From assembly GCA_016719225.1 (NCBI GenBank), contig JADKAN010000004.1:186001-250000 (forward strand): a DNA stretch of 64,000 nucleotides, in the 5' to 3' direction. Shown here in pieces: positions 1 to 9,158 of this stretch. Source of the DNA: Flavobacteriales bacterium (GTDB taxonomy: Bacteria; Bacteroidota; Bacteroidia; Flavobacteriales_F; PHOS-HE28). The notes beneath the pieces were generated by a model that made no database searches, was not told the origin of the DNA, and worked only from the letters and a program-made list of their open reading frames with translations. The translations under genes were made by a program, and so were the position numbers. Each line of letters begins with the position of its first letter. Within the stretch, counting starts at the first letter, position 1.

Positions 1-943
1 GCTCATACAGCATGCGGTACGTAGCCTCGGTTATGGGCATATCAACACCAAGTTTGCTGTTGATCTCGTGGACGCATTTCACGGCGTAGTATCCTTCGGC
101 TACCATGTTCATTTCCATCTGCGCGGCCTTCACGCTGTAGCCTTTGCCGATCATGGCGCCGAACTCGCGGTTGCGGCTGAAGGCGGAGTAGGCCGTTACA
201 AGCAGGTCACCCAAATAGGCCGGTTCGTTGATGTCCCGTGTGATCGGATGCACGGCGGTCACGAAGCGCTCGATCTCCTGGATGGCACGGCTCACTAATA
301 CCGCACGGTAGTTGTCGCCGTAGCCCAAGCCCACGCTGATGCCCGCGCACACTGCGATGACGTTCTTCAGGATGGCGGAGTATTCGGTGCCGTAGATATC
401 GTCGCTGAGCGTCGTCTTCAGGAAGCGGCCGCTGAGCGCATCGCCCATCAGCTTTGCTTTCGCGGGATCTTGGCTGGCGATGGTGAGGTAGCTCAAGCGT
501 TCCAGCGCTACCTCTTCTGCATGGCACGGGCCGCAGATGATGCCAAGGTCGTTCTTCTGCACGCCCCAATCCGTGAAGAGGTATTCGCCTACGATCTGGT
601 TGGTTTCCGGCACGATACCCTTCACTGCGCTGAAACAGATCTTGCCCTTCAGCGCATCGGGCTCCAACTGGTCCATGGCGGTTTTCAGGAATGCGCTCGG
701 CACAGCGAAAACCACCACATCCGCGGTCTTCACCACGGTACGTATGTCAGTATCCATTGCAAGGCGTTGCACGTCGAATTGCGCGCCGCTGGTGTAGTCC
801 GGGTTATGTCCGTACTTGGCGATGTGGTCAATGGTCGCTTGGCGGCGCACCCACCAGCCCACGCTTTGCTGCGTATTGGTAAGTAGTTTTACCAAGGCTG
901 TTCCCCAGGAGCCAGCACCGACCACCGCGATCCTCACGCTCAT
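1..943 (-). CDS. gpsA: NAD(P)-dependent glycerol-3-phosphate dehydrogenase, C-terminus cut by window edge
   Basis: Reduces dihydroxyacetone phosphate to sn-glycerol-3-phosphate in the cytoplasm, the entry step of phospholipid synthesis. Reading inward from the ATG at 943-941, the protein opens with a Rossmann nucleotide loop (VVGAGSWGTAL), followed by AVPSAFL, SAVKGI (the family's conserved lysine region), GPCHAEEVA and LKNVIAVCAGISVGLGYGDN, the standard GpsA order. About 314 residues are visible against a usual 330 or so, so only about 20 C-terminal residues lie outside the window. The start codon overlaps the stop of the upstream peptidase gene in an ATGA (940-943), so the two are probably translationally coupled although their functions are unrelated. 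No GpsA hallmark is missing in the visible part. Confidence 0.95.
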   Translation of the reverse strand, partial: MSVRIAVVGAGSWGTALVKLLTNTQQSVGWWVRRQATIDHIAKYGHNPDYTSGAQFDVQRLAMDTDIRTVVKTADVVVFAVPSAFLKTAMDQLEPDALKGKICFSAVKGIVPETNQIVGEYLFTDWGVQKNDLGIICGPCHAEEVALERLSYLTIASQDPAKAKLMGDALSGRFLKTTLSDDIYGTEYSAILKNVIAVCAGISVGLGYGDNYRAVLVSRAIQEIERFVTAVHPITRDINEPAYLGDLLVTAYSAFSRNREFGAMIGKGYSVKAAQMEMNMVAEGYYAVKCVHEINSKLGVDMPITEATYRMLYE

Positions 944-2631
944 TGGAAATGGACATTGGCCTTCATTTCCTTGCCATCGCGGATCACCGTCACCGTGGTG
1001 GTGTCGCCTTTCTTGAACATGCCGAGCGCTTTCATATAGCCCATCATGTCCGGAACTTCATGGTCGCCCATCTTGATCACGATGTCGCCGGCTTTAAGCC
1101 CCGCATTTGCTGCTGGTTTGCTTTCGGTGATGCCGTCTATACGCAGGCCTTTACCGTCGTACATGTAATCCGGCACCACGCCGAGCGTCACGGAGAAGCG
1201 CGGTGTTTTCGAAGTATCCGTGTCGGCGGTCTTGGTAAAGGCTAGCTTGGTGCTGTCGTTCAGTGTGGTGATCACCGCTTCGATGTAACGCGCGATGCGC
1301 AACATGCCGGTGTAGTTCACTTTGTCGGCATCGTCGGTCGGCTTGTGGTAATCCTCTTCACTGCCGGTGAAGAAGTGGATCGCTGGCACGCCTTGTAGGT
1401 AGAAACTCGTGTGGTCGCTGGGCCCGATGCCGCCTTCGGTGGTCTTGATGTTGAGGTTGCCCGCCTTCAGCTTGGTGATGCCCGGCCACGAAGGTGAGGT
1501 ACCGATGCTGTTGATCGCCACGTCGTTGGTGCTGTCCATGCGGCCCACCATGTCCATGTTGATCATGTACGTAAGGCTGTCGATAGCTAAGGTTGGATGC
1601 TTAGCCCACGAGTTGGAACCGTAGAGCCCTTTCTCCTCGCCGCTGAAGGCGATGAAGAGGTAGTTGTTGTTCTTCGCTTTCGGCATGTTCTGCAGGTCCG
1701 CGGCCAACTGCATCAACACGGCCACGCCGCTCGCATTGTCGTCCGCCCCGTTGTGTATGGCAGGTTCTCCGCGATACAGCGAGCCTTCACCGCCGAAGCC
1801 CAGGTGGTCGTAGTGCGCACCGATCACCACAGTGTAAGGCTTGTGGTTATTGATGAAGCCCACCACGTTGTGCCCGGTCCTCTCCTCGCGTATGATCTCC
1901 GTGTGGATCACTACGGGGTCGCCGTCCTGGCCCAGCTTCGCGAAGCCGCTCTTGGTGAGGAAGACCACGGGTACGCTGCACGGCTGCAATTTCATCTCGA
2001 AATCGGCAGGAGGGTCGTCGGCTTTGTCGGGGTCGTCGTTGTAGAAGATGATCGCGTTGGCCCCGAGCTTGATGGCGTCGTCAATGCGCGAGCGTAGATC
2101 GTTGTGCGCGAGCCAGGCAGAGTGTGGATGGATGCCGTCCGGCGAGCTGATGCTGATGCAGGCCGCATGATCTTTCACGTCCACGCCGCCGAAGTCGTTG
2201 CGGTCCTTCTCCGGCGCGAGTATGCCGTAGCGGCAGCGCGCCACGCGTGTGAGCAGCTGCGCGTTGGCCGTGTAGCCGAGCGGGTAGAAATCGTCGCCAA
2301 GTTTCAGCTTGGTGCGGCCGAGCTGTAAGCTGTTGTCCGGGCCGGAACGGGGCATCGCAGCGAAGTCGAATGCATTGAGGTAACCGGTGCTATCGCCTTT
2401 AGGGATAAGGCCGATCGCCTTGAAGCGGCCCACGATGTAGGCACCCGCCATCTGCTCGCCCTTGGTACCGGTCTCGCGGCCTTGCATACTGTCGTCGGCG
2501 AGTGTGTACACGTCCAAGCGCATCTGTCGTACGGCCTGGGTGTCGGGCATCAGGGTTTGGGCCTGCGTGGCGAATGGCGCGAGAAGGAATACAGCGAATG
2601 CGGTACGGCCCAGTTGCTTCATCAATTGCAT
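940..2631 (-). CDS. Secreted M28-family zinc aminopeptidase with C-terminal PDZ domain
   Basis: A 563-aa exported metallopeptidase, probably periplasmic. It has a signal peptide (hydrophobic residues about 8-20, cleavage near ATQAQ), a PA-type insertion (about 130-260), the M28 catalytic domain (about 255-455) and a PDZ domain (about 483-563, with GLRIDGI and AGLKAGDIVIKMG). The two-zinc site is complete: H273 in GAHYDH, D297 in GADDNASG, E332/E333 in SGEEKG, D360 in NMDMVG and H429 in EEDYHKPTDD. M28 enzymes of this layout are usually aminopeptidases; the substrate cannot be read from sequence. An alternative start lies three codons in (Met4). A TACCTTCG box at 2651-2658 on the reverse strand could be the -7 promoter element. 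The gene overlaps gpsA by 4 nt. Confidence 0.9.
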   Translation of the reverse strand: MQLMKQLGRTAFAVFLLAPFATQAQTLMPDTQAVRQMRLDVYTLADDSMQGRETGTKGEQMAGAYIVGRFKAIGLIPKGDSTGYLNAFDFAAMPRSGPDNSLQLGRTKLKLGDDFYPLGYTANAQLLTRVARCRYGILAPEKDRNDFGGVDVKDHAACISISSPDGIHPHSAWLAHNDLRSRIDDAIKLGANAIIFYNDDPDKADDPPADFEMKLQPCSVPVVFLTKSGFAKLGQDGDPVVIHTEIIREERTGHNVVGFINNHKPYTVVIGAHYDHLGFGGEGSLYRGEPAIHNGADDNASGVAVLMQLAADLQNMPKAKNNNYLFIAFSGEEKGLYGSNSWAKHPTLAIDSLTYMINMDMVGRMDSTNDVAINSIGTSPSWPGITKLKAGNLNIKTTEGGIGPSDHTSFYLQGVPAIHFFTGSEEDYHKPTDDADKVNYTGMLRIARYIEAVITTLNDSTKLAFTKTADTDTSKTPRFSVTLGVVPDYMYDGKGLRIDGITESKPAANAGLKAGDIVIKMGDHEVPDMMGYMKALGMFKKGDTTTVTVIRDGKEMKANVHFQ

Positions 2632-2686
2632 GGAATGGTGTTGCGGGCTGCGAAGGTACCGCTGGGGTCAAGGAGCTTGATCAACT

Positions 2687-2716
2687 CTTGTTCCTTGGCG
2701 TCCTTCGCGTGAAGTG
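2687..2716. repeat. Solo copy of the intergenic CTTGGCGTCCTT-type repeat
   Basis: The short intergenic sequence CCTTGGCGTCCTTCGCGT belongs to the same low-complexity family as the copies near 42361, 44740, 50153 and 51283. It sits between the divergent M28 peptidase and HEAT/cyclophilin genes. Confidence 0.4.
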
Positions 2717-2720
2717 CGAT

Positions 2721-2728
2721 TAGCTTTC
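2721..2728 (+). promoter_or_regulatory. Putative -7 box (TAGCTTTC) of the HEAT/cyclophilin gene
   Basis: It matches the Bacteroidota -7 consensus TAnnTTTG at all but the last base and ends 7 nt before the ATG at 2736. No good -33 TTTG lies at the usual distance; the nearest TTGG is at 2695. Confidence 0.35.
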
Positions 2729-2735
2729 CACCCCG

Positions 2736-4598
2736 ATGAAGAACCCGATCATTTTTTTCTGCTTTACCCTTCTTGGATGTGGTGCCTCTTCAACAAGCGA
2801 GCATCCCGTCGCCTCAGCACTGGCCAATAATAAATGGTCCGATGTGCGGCTTGCCCCCGTACTGGAAGCGCAGGATCATCGCGATAGCAAGGCGTTGCTG
2901 GCATTTCTGAATGACTCTTCCGCTGCGGTGCGCGAAGCTGCGGCAATGGCTTTTGCCAGTGTACAGGATAGCACTGCGCGCAAGGGTTTGCTGCACCTGC
3001 TGCACGACAAGGATGGGAACGTTCGTGCCGCTGCCGCATGGGCGCTGAGCTTTGTGCCGGACACCATGGTGGCGAACGAATTGATCCTCATCGCGCACCA
3101 AGAGAAGGATACTGCGATACAGGCTGACATGCATGACGCCGCGTTCCGCGCATGGATAAAGACCAATGCGAAGCCCGACACCAAAGCACTGTTGGACACG
3201 TTGCGCAACAGCACGGGCTACCAGCGCGCTCGTGTAGCGGATGCGTTGCGGCGTTTGCCCAAGGAGACCTTAGTGCCCGCTGAAACGGCATACATGGAAG
3301 CGCTGCGGAGCGAAGCCGATCCGGAAGCCAAGCTGCTGTTGCTCGCAGGTATGAAGAACTTCAGCGATACGTTGGCGAGGAACACTGTTTCGAAGCTTTT
3401 GACAGATGCTGATCCGCAGATCCGCATTGCTGCGTTGCGGGCTATCACCGCGATGGAGAGCGAAGAAGCCGGTGCTGTTCTATTGCGCGCTGTTGCCGAT
3501 AGCCTTCCATTGGTGCGCGCCACTGCTGTGGAATTGCTGCAAGGCTTGCAACAGGTGGATGGTGTTTCCTGCTGGACGGCGGGACAGGAGAACGCGGACG
3601 TAATGGTGAAGATCCCGCTCTACGGGCTCGCGGTGAAATTCGGGGATGAAGGCACGCACACCATTGCGGCGGCGCTGCTGAAAAGCATTTGGGGAGTTGA
3701 TGCCGATGCTTATGTGCGTGCTGCATTGATCAACGCACGTGCGTCGTCCGTTGGTGTTGACACGCTGGTTGCCTGGATGGAAAAACCGTGGCCCGCGGTG
3801 GAGCGCCAAGCAGCATTCAATGGTGCGGTTGCGGAAACGCGGGAGGGTATGAAACTGGCTCGCTATGCCACGCGTGTGGATCAATACCGGCAACTTACCA
3901 CCGTGCTTCGCGCAGCATTCCGGACCATGGATGCGGGACTGATCGCATCCGCAGCCGATGTGCTTTCCAAAGAAGAGGCCGATGTGATCGCTATGGCCTT
4001 GGACGCGGAAACGGAACAGCAGGTCCTGCAAGCATTGCATCCCGTCCGCGACCTGGAGGCGCGACAAGTGCTGGCAGTGGCCATCGCCAAGCGGGATGGA
4101 CTTCCGTCGCCCACATATCAACCTTCCGCCTTTAACCACCCCATTGATCGCGCACGCTTGGCCACCCTGCAGAACGGCCAACAGTACCGTATCGCTACCA
4201 CGAAAGGCGACATCGTGCTGGCAATTGAACCCGATGCCGCACCCGGCACATGCGCGGCGTTCGACTCGCTTGTTACTGCCGGTTATTACAACGGAACGTA
4301 TTTCCATCGCGTGGTGCCCAACTTCGTGGACCAAGGAGGTTGCCCACGAGGCGACGGATATGGCGGCATGAACTGGACCATGCGCACGGAGATCGGCTTT
4401 GAAGGATTCGCACGCGGTGCCGTGGGCATCGCTTCAGCGGGTCGCGACACCGAGAACTGCCAATTCTTCATCATGCTGGCCGATGCCCCCCATTTGGATG
4501 GGCGATATACGCGCTTCGCACACGTGGTAAGTGGCATGGAAAGAGCTCAACGGCTAGTGGTCGGGGACCAAATGATACGTGTGGTGCGCGTGGATTGA
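2736..4598 (+). CDS. HEAT-repeat lipoprotein fused to a cyclophilin-type peptidyl-prolyl isomerase
   Basis: A 620-aa envelope protein. It has a lipoprotein signal (lipobox LLGC, Cys15), then roughly 400 residues of HEAT-like helical repeats recognisable from recurring VREAAAMAF, VRAAAAWAL and IRIAALRAI segments, then a cyclophilin domain from about residue 480 to the end. The isomerase part keeps FHRVVPNFVDQGG with the catalytic-type Arg, NCQFFIML in place of the usual SQFFI, and LDGRYTRFAHV. It probably folds or binds proteins at the outer or inner membrane surface facing the periplasm. The domain order, with a scaffold of repeats before the enzyme, is less common than stand-alone cyclophilins. 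It is transcribed alone, convergent with lysS. Confidence 0.85.
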   Translation: MKNPIIFFCFTLLGCGASSTSEHPVASALANNKWSDVRLAPVLEAQDHRDSKALLAFLNDSSAAVREAAAMAFASVQDSTARKGLLHLLHDKDGNVRAAAAWALSFVPDTMVANELILIAHQEKDTAIQADMHDAAFRAWIKTNAKPDTKALLDTLRNSTGYQRARVADALRRLPKETLVPAETAYMEALRSEADPEAKLLLLAGMKNFSDTLARNTVSKLLTDADPQIRIAALRAITAMESEEAGAVLLRAVADSLPLVRATAVELLQGLQQVDGVSCWTAGQENADVMVKIPLYGLAVKFGDEGTHTIAAALLKSIWGVDADAYVRAALINARASSVGVDTLVAWMEKPWPAVERQAAFNGAVAETREGMKLARYATRVDQYRQLTTVLRAAFRTMDAGLIASAADVLSKEEADVIAMALDAETEQQVLQALHPVRDLEARQVLAVAIAKRDGLPSPTYQPSAFNHPIDRARLATLQNGQQYRIATTKGDIVLAIEPDAAPGTCAAFDSLVTAGYYNGTYFHRVVPNFVDQGGCPRGDGYGGMNWTMRTEIGFEGFARGAVGIASAGRDTENCQFFIMLADAPHLDGRYTRFAHVVSGMERAQRLVVGDQMIRVVRVD

Positions 4599-4683
4599 AC
4601 CGTGGGTCTTCACCGTAGGGACAAAGCGACAATGAGGGCGTTGCACCTCTTAACCATTCCGCCGGGGACTTCTCTTCTCTCGA

Positions 4684-6198
4684 TCAATCGAATTTCTCCG
4701 GTCGCATCTGCGGGAACAACAGCACTTCCTGTATCGCAGGATTGTCCGTTAACAGCATCACCAAGCGGTCCATGCCGATGCCGATCCCGCTGGTGGGTGG
4801 CATGCCGTACTCGAGCGCACGCAGGAAGTCCCGGTCAATGAACATGGCCTCGTCGTCACCGCGTTCCATTAGTTTTAGTTGCGCTTCGAAGCGTTCGCGC
4901 TGGTCGATCGGATCGTTCAATTCGCTGTAAGCATTGGCAACCTCGAAGCCTGCGATGTAAAGCTCGAAGCGCTCGGTGAGGCGGGCATCGTCGCGATGCT
5001 TCTTGCAGAGCGGGCTCATCTCCAAGGGAAAGTCCATCACGAACGTCGGCTGGATAAGCTCCGGTTGCACCAGTTCACTGAACAGCTCGTCAATGAGCTT
5101 GCCTTTGCCCATGGCGGCGGTAACCTCAACGCCGTGCTTCTTGCAGAGCTCGCCCAAAGTGCGCTCGTCCATTTCCAACACGTCCTCTCCCGTCTTTTCT
5201 TTGATACTGCCGCACATGGTGATGCGCTTGAACGGTGCCTTGAAGTTGATCTCCTTGCCTTGGAAAGTGGCCGTGGGCATCCCGTTGGAAGCATTGGCCA
5301 CCGTGGTGAACACGCCTTCGATGTAGTCCATCATCCAACGGTAGTCCTTGTAAGCCACGTAAAGCTCCATCACCGTGAACTCCGGGTTGTGTGTGCGGTC
5401 CATGCCCTCGTTGCGGAAGTTCCGGCTGAACTCGAACACGCCGCTGAAGCCACCTACAATAAGGCGCTTGAGGTAGAGTTCGTTGGCGATCCGCAGATAG
5501 AATGGCGTATCCAATGCGTTGTGGTGGGTTACGAAAGGACGCGCCGCAGCTCCGCCGGGAATGGCTTGTAGCACAGGCGTATCCACTTCGACATAGCCCG
5601 CTTCGTTGAAGCTTTTGCGCATGGCATCGAAGATCCGAGCGCGTTTCAGGAAGGTCTCCTTCACGCTGGGGTTCACGATGAGGTCCACGTAACGCATGCG
5701 GTAACGCTGTTCCGGATCGCCGAAGGCATCGTGTACGTTGCCGTCCTCATCCGTCTTCACACTGGGCAGTGGGCGCAAGGATTTGGCGAGCATCGTGAGT
5801 TCTTTCACGTGTACGGTGATCTCGCCGGTGCGGGTGCGGAACACGAAGCCCTTGACGCCGATGAAGTCGCCGAGGTCGAGGCACTTCTTGAAGAAGTCGT
5901 TGTACATCGCCTTGTCCTCACCGGGGGCGATGTCGTCGCGGCTGATGTAGATCTGCTGGTCGCCGTCGCCGTCGCGTAGTACCGCGAAAGCTGCTTTGCC
6001 CATGATGCGGATGCTCATCACACGGCCCGCTATGCACACGTCATGCTGCGGGGCATCGTCCTTGAAGGCGGCCGCGATGGCCTTGCTGTTCGCGTCAACG
6101 GGGAATTCAGCCGCGGGGAACGGCTCGATGCCGAGGTCGCGGATCTTTTGCAGGGAAGCTCGGCGGTGCGCTTCCTGTTCGCTCAATGTCTCTGCCAT
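4684..6198 (-). CDS. lysS: Lysyl-tRNA synthetase, class II
   Basis: Charges tRNA-Lys with lysine. At 504 aa it has the normal bacterial length, with an OB-fold anticodon-binding domain (about 50-150) followed by the class II catalytic core. Motif 2 is FRNEGMDRTHNPEF (from residue 261) and motif 3 is GIGIGMDRL (from about 471). The start MAETLSEQEAHRR gives the usual N-terminal helix. A TATCTTCG box at 6215-6222 (reverse strand) lies 16 nt upstream and resembles the Bacteroidota -7 element. No frameshift or unusual insertion is seen. Confidence 0.97.
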   Translation of the reverse strand: MAETLSEQEAHRRASLQKIRDLGIEPFPAAEFPVDANSKAIAAAFKDDAPQHDVCIAGRVMSIRIMGKAAFAVLRDGDGDQQIYISRDDIAPGEDKAMYNDFFKKCLDLGDFIGVKGFVFRTRTGEITVHVKELTMLAKSLRPLPSVKTDEDGNVHDAFGDPEQRYRMRYVDLIVNPSVKETFLKRARIFDAMRKSFNEAGYVEVDTPVLQAIPGGAAARPFVTHHNALDTPFYLRIANELYLKRLIVGGFSGVFEFSRNFRNEGMDRTHNPEFTVMELYVAYKDYRWMMDYIEGVFTTVANASNGMPTATFQGKEINFKAPFKRITMCGSIKEKTGEDVLEMDERTLGELCKKHGVEVTAAMGKGKLIDELFSELVQPELIQPTFVMDFPLEMSPLCKKHRDDARLTERFELYIAGFEVANAYSELNDPIDQRERFEAQLKLMERGDDEAMFIDRDFLRALEYGMPPTSGIGIGMDRLVMLLTDNPAIQEVLLFPQMRPEKFD

Positions 6199-6264
6199 TT
6201 TCCTGGAATGGCCACGAAGATACCGGTGTGGGAGTGGTACTCCGGTGTTGGCTATGGGGCAAGC

Positions 6265-7014
6265 CTATTGGATCACCACGTGACGCTTGCCATCGCGAGA
6301 GACCCCCAGTATAGTGCCCTGACCCGCAGGCCGGCCCAGCAGGTCATACATCGGGGCGGGTGGTCCGGCAGGCTTTCCGCCCACCACGGTGATGCCCGTG
6401 GTAATGTCTGTCAGGCATGGTGATACCACCACGCGCACCGCGTCCAGCACCCATTCACCAGCATCGCTTCCGTAGGCTTGGAACTGGAGTTGGAAGCCAC
6501 CGGAGCTGTTGCCTTCCGGGATCTCCATACAACCCATTTCAGTGAGCACCAGATCGTTGAATTCCGCATCAATGGGCCCTTCGTAAACCATCGTTGCCGT
6601 TTGCGTCAGGTTACGCTTCAGCGAGATGCGCAGCCAAGTGGGGCCTTGATCCGCGGACCGATGGCGAACGATGATGGAGTCCAGCGCCATGGCACCGGTA
6701 ACGATGCCACTGAGCATTACCACTTTCAGCGGATCCGCAGCTGGCCCCCAACCCTCGCTGTACACGGCATTGTCTCCTGTCACCGTGGGATGAGGGCACG
6801 TATTCAGACCGATCCAGGCCGCCCCGGTACCGTAGAAATTGTCCGCGAAGTTTCCGGGCTGGTTACAAGAGCTGCAGCCTGTGGCGCAGTTCAGCATGTC
6901 CGCACATACCACGTTTGCCCAGTTCCAGCTCAAGGATTGCTGTTGAGCTATGGCGCCTGTGAGCCCGATGATCAAGATGGAACAGGCCAGTGTGAACGCG
7001 TTAAGGCTCTTCAT
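6265..7014 (-). CDS. Secreted hypothetical protein with degenerate sorting-domain-like C-terminus
   Basis: A 249-aa protein with a clear signal peptide (MKSLNAFTLACSILIIGLTG, then AIAQQQ). The mature part is cysteine-containing near the N-terminus (CADMLNCATGCSSCNQPG) and predicted beta-rich. The last 30 residues (MYDLLGR, then GVSRDGKRHVVIQ) recall a T9SS type A sorting domain, where a YDLLGR strand precedes a basic end, but it is short and lacks the usual YPNP opening. I do not recognise a function. It stands alone between lysS and the ABC operon. Confidence 0.65.
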   Translation of the reverse strand: MKSLNAFTLACSILIIGLTGAIAQQQSLSWNWANVVCADMLNCATGCSSCNQPGNFADNFYGTGAAWIGLNTCPHPTVTGDNAVYSEGWGPAADPLKVVMLSGIVTGAMALDSIIVRHRSADQGPTWLRISLKRNLTQTATMVYEGPIDAEFNDLVLTEMGCMEIPEGNSSGGFQLQFQAYGSDAGEWVLDAVRVVVSPCLTDITTGITVVGGKPAGPPAPMYDLLGRPAGQGTILGVSRDGKRHVVIQ

Positions 7015-7200
7015 GCTGAGGCTTTTGGAAATGGGCCTTCTTTACGGCCTTGCCGGCGAGGTGGTTACGCGGGCTGGATGGTCATCGTACCACAACGAGC
7101 GGCGGTCGCTCGCTTTTGACCCTCCATCGATGAATGAGAGAAGTCCCTTACCGGTCCATAAAGAAGCGAGCCAAGCGTAAAGGCGGAATACAGCGCTAGG

Positions 7201-7884
7201 TCAAGGCATTATCCGCCCGTCGTCCATTTCAACGATGCGGTCCGTGCGTTTCGCAAAATCCTCGTCGTGTGTCACGATCAGCAGGCTGCGTTTGTGCTCG
7301 TCAGCGATACGCCGGAAAATATCGAACACGATATTGCTGTTGCGGCTGTCCAGGTTCCCGGTGGGTTCATCGCCCATGATGATCAGCGGGTCATTGATGA
7401 GTGCGCGAGCGATGGCAACACGCTGCTTTTGGCCGCCACTGATCTGGTTTGCACCTTTCAAGGCTTGGTCCGCTATGCCGAGATCCCCCAGCAATTCGAT
7501 AGCGTGATGCTCAACTTCCTCACGGCTTTTAGCACCCAGTTTAAGTCCTGGCAACATCACGTTGTGAAGCACGCTGAACTCCGTAAGCAGGTAGTGGAAC
7601 TGGAACACGAATCCGATCTTCTCATTGCGGATACGGGCCAATCTTTCGCCACTTGACTTGCGTGTGGCTTCGCCATCGATCCGCAGTTCTCCTTCATAGT
7701 CCGTATCCATGGTGCTGAGGATGTAGAGCAGGGTGCTCTTGCCACAGCCACTCTTGCCCGTAATGCTCACGAACTCGCCGCGTGCTAACTGCATGCTCAC
7801 GTCCTTCAGCACCCGAACGGTGATGGGATCGTGGAAGGACTTGTTCACCTTCTCCACTTCGAGAGCTGGTCCGTTCACGTTCAT
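7201..7884 (-). CDS. ABC transporter ATP-binding protein (LolD/MacB type)
   Basis: A 227-aa cytoplasmic ATPase that energises the permease encoded just upstream. Walker A GKSGCGKST (43-51), Q-loop Gln95, signature SGGQK (149-153), Walker B LIIMGDE (167-173) and the switch His206 are all present. The DEPTGNLDS sequence after Walker B is characteristic of the LolD/MacB/FtsE class, which power periplasmic movements and lipoprotein or substrate extrusion rather than membrane import. Its ATG overlaps the permease stop codon (7881-7884), so it is the last gene of a three-gene operon. Confidence 0.92.
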   Translation of the reverse strand: MNVNGPALEVEKVNKSFHDPITVRVLKDVSMQLARGEFVSITGKSGCGKSTLLYILSTMDTDYEGELRIDGEATRKSSGERLARIRNEKIGFVFQFHYLLTEFSVLHNVMLPGLKLGAKSREEVEHHAIELLGDLGIADQALKGANQISGGQKQRVAIARALINDPLIIMGDEPTGNLDSRNSNIVFDIFRRIADEHKRSLLIVTHDEDFAKRTDRIVEMDDGRIMP

Positions 7885-9149
7885 TTTCCACGGATGATCT
7901 CCACCGGATCCACTTGACTGGCCTTACGGGCCGGGAACCAGCCCGCCACCCACGTTGTGGCCATTGCGAAGGTGACGGCGATGACGTAATAACGCTTTGA
8001 ATAGTCCACTGGGAAAGTGGTCACCGTAGGCAATGCCGCAGTGACGAAAGGAATGTTGTCGATGATGTGCTGCAGGATGATCCCCATGACCAGACCTGCA
8101 GCAGCGCCAACGAGGCCGATGATGATGCTGAGCAGCAGGAAGATCCGCCGCACGTCACTGCCGCTGAAGCCGGTGGCCTTAAGGATGGCGATGGCATCCA
8201 GCTTCTCGTAGATCATCATATTGAGAATGTTGTAGATGCCGAATCCCGCTACGATGAGCAGCACGACCCCGACGGCGTAGCTGATGATGCTCCGCACGTC
8301 CGAGCCGGTCTCGAATTGTGCGTTCGCGGTTTGTATGTCCATGGCCTGAACATGGAAGCGTTGCGCCAGCTCCTTTGCCATGATGGGAGCATCTTCCAGG
8401 TCGTGCAGTTTCACATTGATGTCCGTGTAGTAGCTCGCCGGGCGTGCCAAGAGTTTCTGCACGGTCTTGATGTTCGCATAGCACTGCACTTTGTCGTAAT
8501 CAGCGATGCCGCTTTGGAAATAGCCCACCACCCGCAACATCGTACGGTCCCCCGTCGCGGTGGTCACTTGCACCAGGTCACCCAGTTTGGCCTGCATGAT
8601 GTCGGCCAACCCCTTGCCCAGAACGATCGTGTTGTTCCCTGTTGCCAGATCGTTGGGGTCGCCGGCCACCAAGTAGTCCTGGAACATGTAATAGCGCACC
8701 TCCTTCATCACGTCAACGCCGCTCACTTGTCCGTTGAGGTCGGTGGTACCCACATTGAAAAGTACCTGGGCCACGAGCCGTGGCGAAACAGCAAGCACCC
8801 GGTCATCCTTTTCCAACGCCTCCATGATGGCCGTGGCATTGCGCAAGCGCGGCAGATCGTCCTTGGGCTTTATGGAGCGGATGAAATCGTGTAAGGGCAC
8901 CTTGTCGGCGGCGCTATCCTTGTATGCCAGCTGCACCGGTTGCTCTTGCGAAGGCCGCAGTTCGTTGTACAGCCGTATGTGCGGTGTGCGGTTCAGGATC
9001 AGGCCATCGAGCAATATGTTGAGCCCGTTCATGAAACCCAAAAGGGTAACGAACATGGCGATGCTGAACATGACGCCAACGGCCGCCACGATGCTTTGCC
9101 GCAACTTGGCGCGCAGTAGGGTCAAGGCGATGGTAGCCAGGAGGCGCAT
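7881..9149 (-). CDS. ABC transporter permease, FtsX/MacB family
   Basis: A 422-aa inner-membrane protein with the MacB/LolC topology: one transmembrane helix near the N-terminus (about 18-40), a large periplasmic domain (about 45-280), then three C-terminal helices within about 285-405, including the FtsX-type segment YNILNMMIYEKLDAIAILKATG that contacts the ATPase. Together with the membrane fusion protein upstream and the ATPase downstream it forms a MacAB- or LolCDE-like tripartite exporter. No outer-membrane TolC partner is encoded nearby. The substrate is unknown; macrolide export should not be assumed. Confidence 0.9.
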   Translation of the reverse strand: MRLLATIALTLLRAKLRQSIVAAVGVMFSIAMFVTLLGFMNGLNILLDGLILNRTPHIRLYNELRPSQEQPVQLAYKDSAADKVPLHDFIRSIKPKDDLPRLRNATAIMEALEKDDRVLAVSPRLVAQVLFNVGTTDLNGQVSGVDVMKEVRYYMFQDYLVAGDPNDLATGNNTIVLGKGLADIMQAKLGDLVQVTTATGDRTMLRVVGYFQSGIADYDKVQCYANIKTVQKLLARPASYYTDINVKLHDLEDAPIMAKELAQRFHVQAMDIQTANAQFETGSDVRSIISYAVGVVLLIVAGFGIYNILNMMIYEKLDAIAILKATGFSGSDVRRIFLLLSIIIGLVGAAAGLVMGIILQHIIDNIPFVTAALPTVTTFPVDYSKRYYVIAVTFAMATTWVAGWFPARKASQVDPVEIIRGK

Positions 9150-9158
9150 GGCTTGCCC

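Noticed and set aside
3480..4334. 284-aa open frame on the reverse strand
   Set aside because: It is antisense to the HEAT/cyclophilin gene, whose motifs are clear; the translated product has no recognisable domain.
8067..8894. 275-aa open frame on the forward strand
   Set aside because: It is antisense to the FtsX-like permease and shows the His/Val/Asp-rich composition of a shadow frame in GC-rich DNA.
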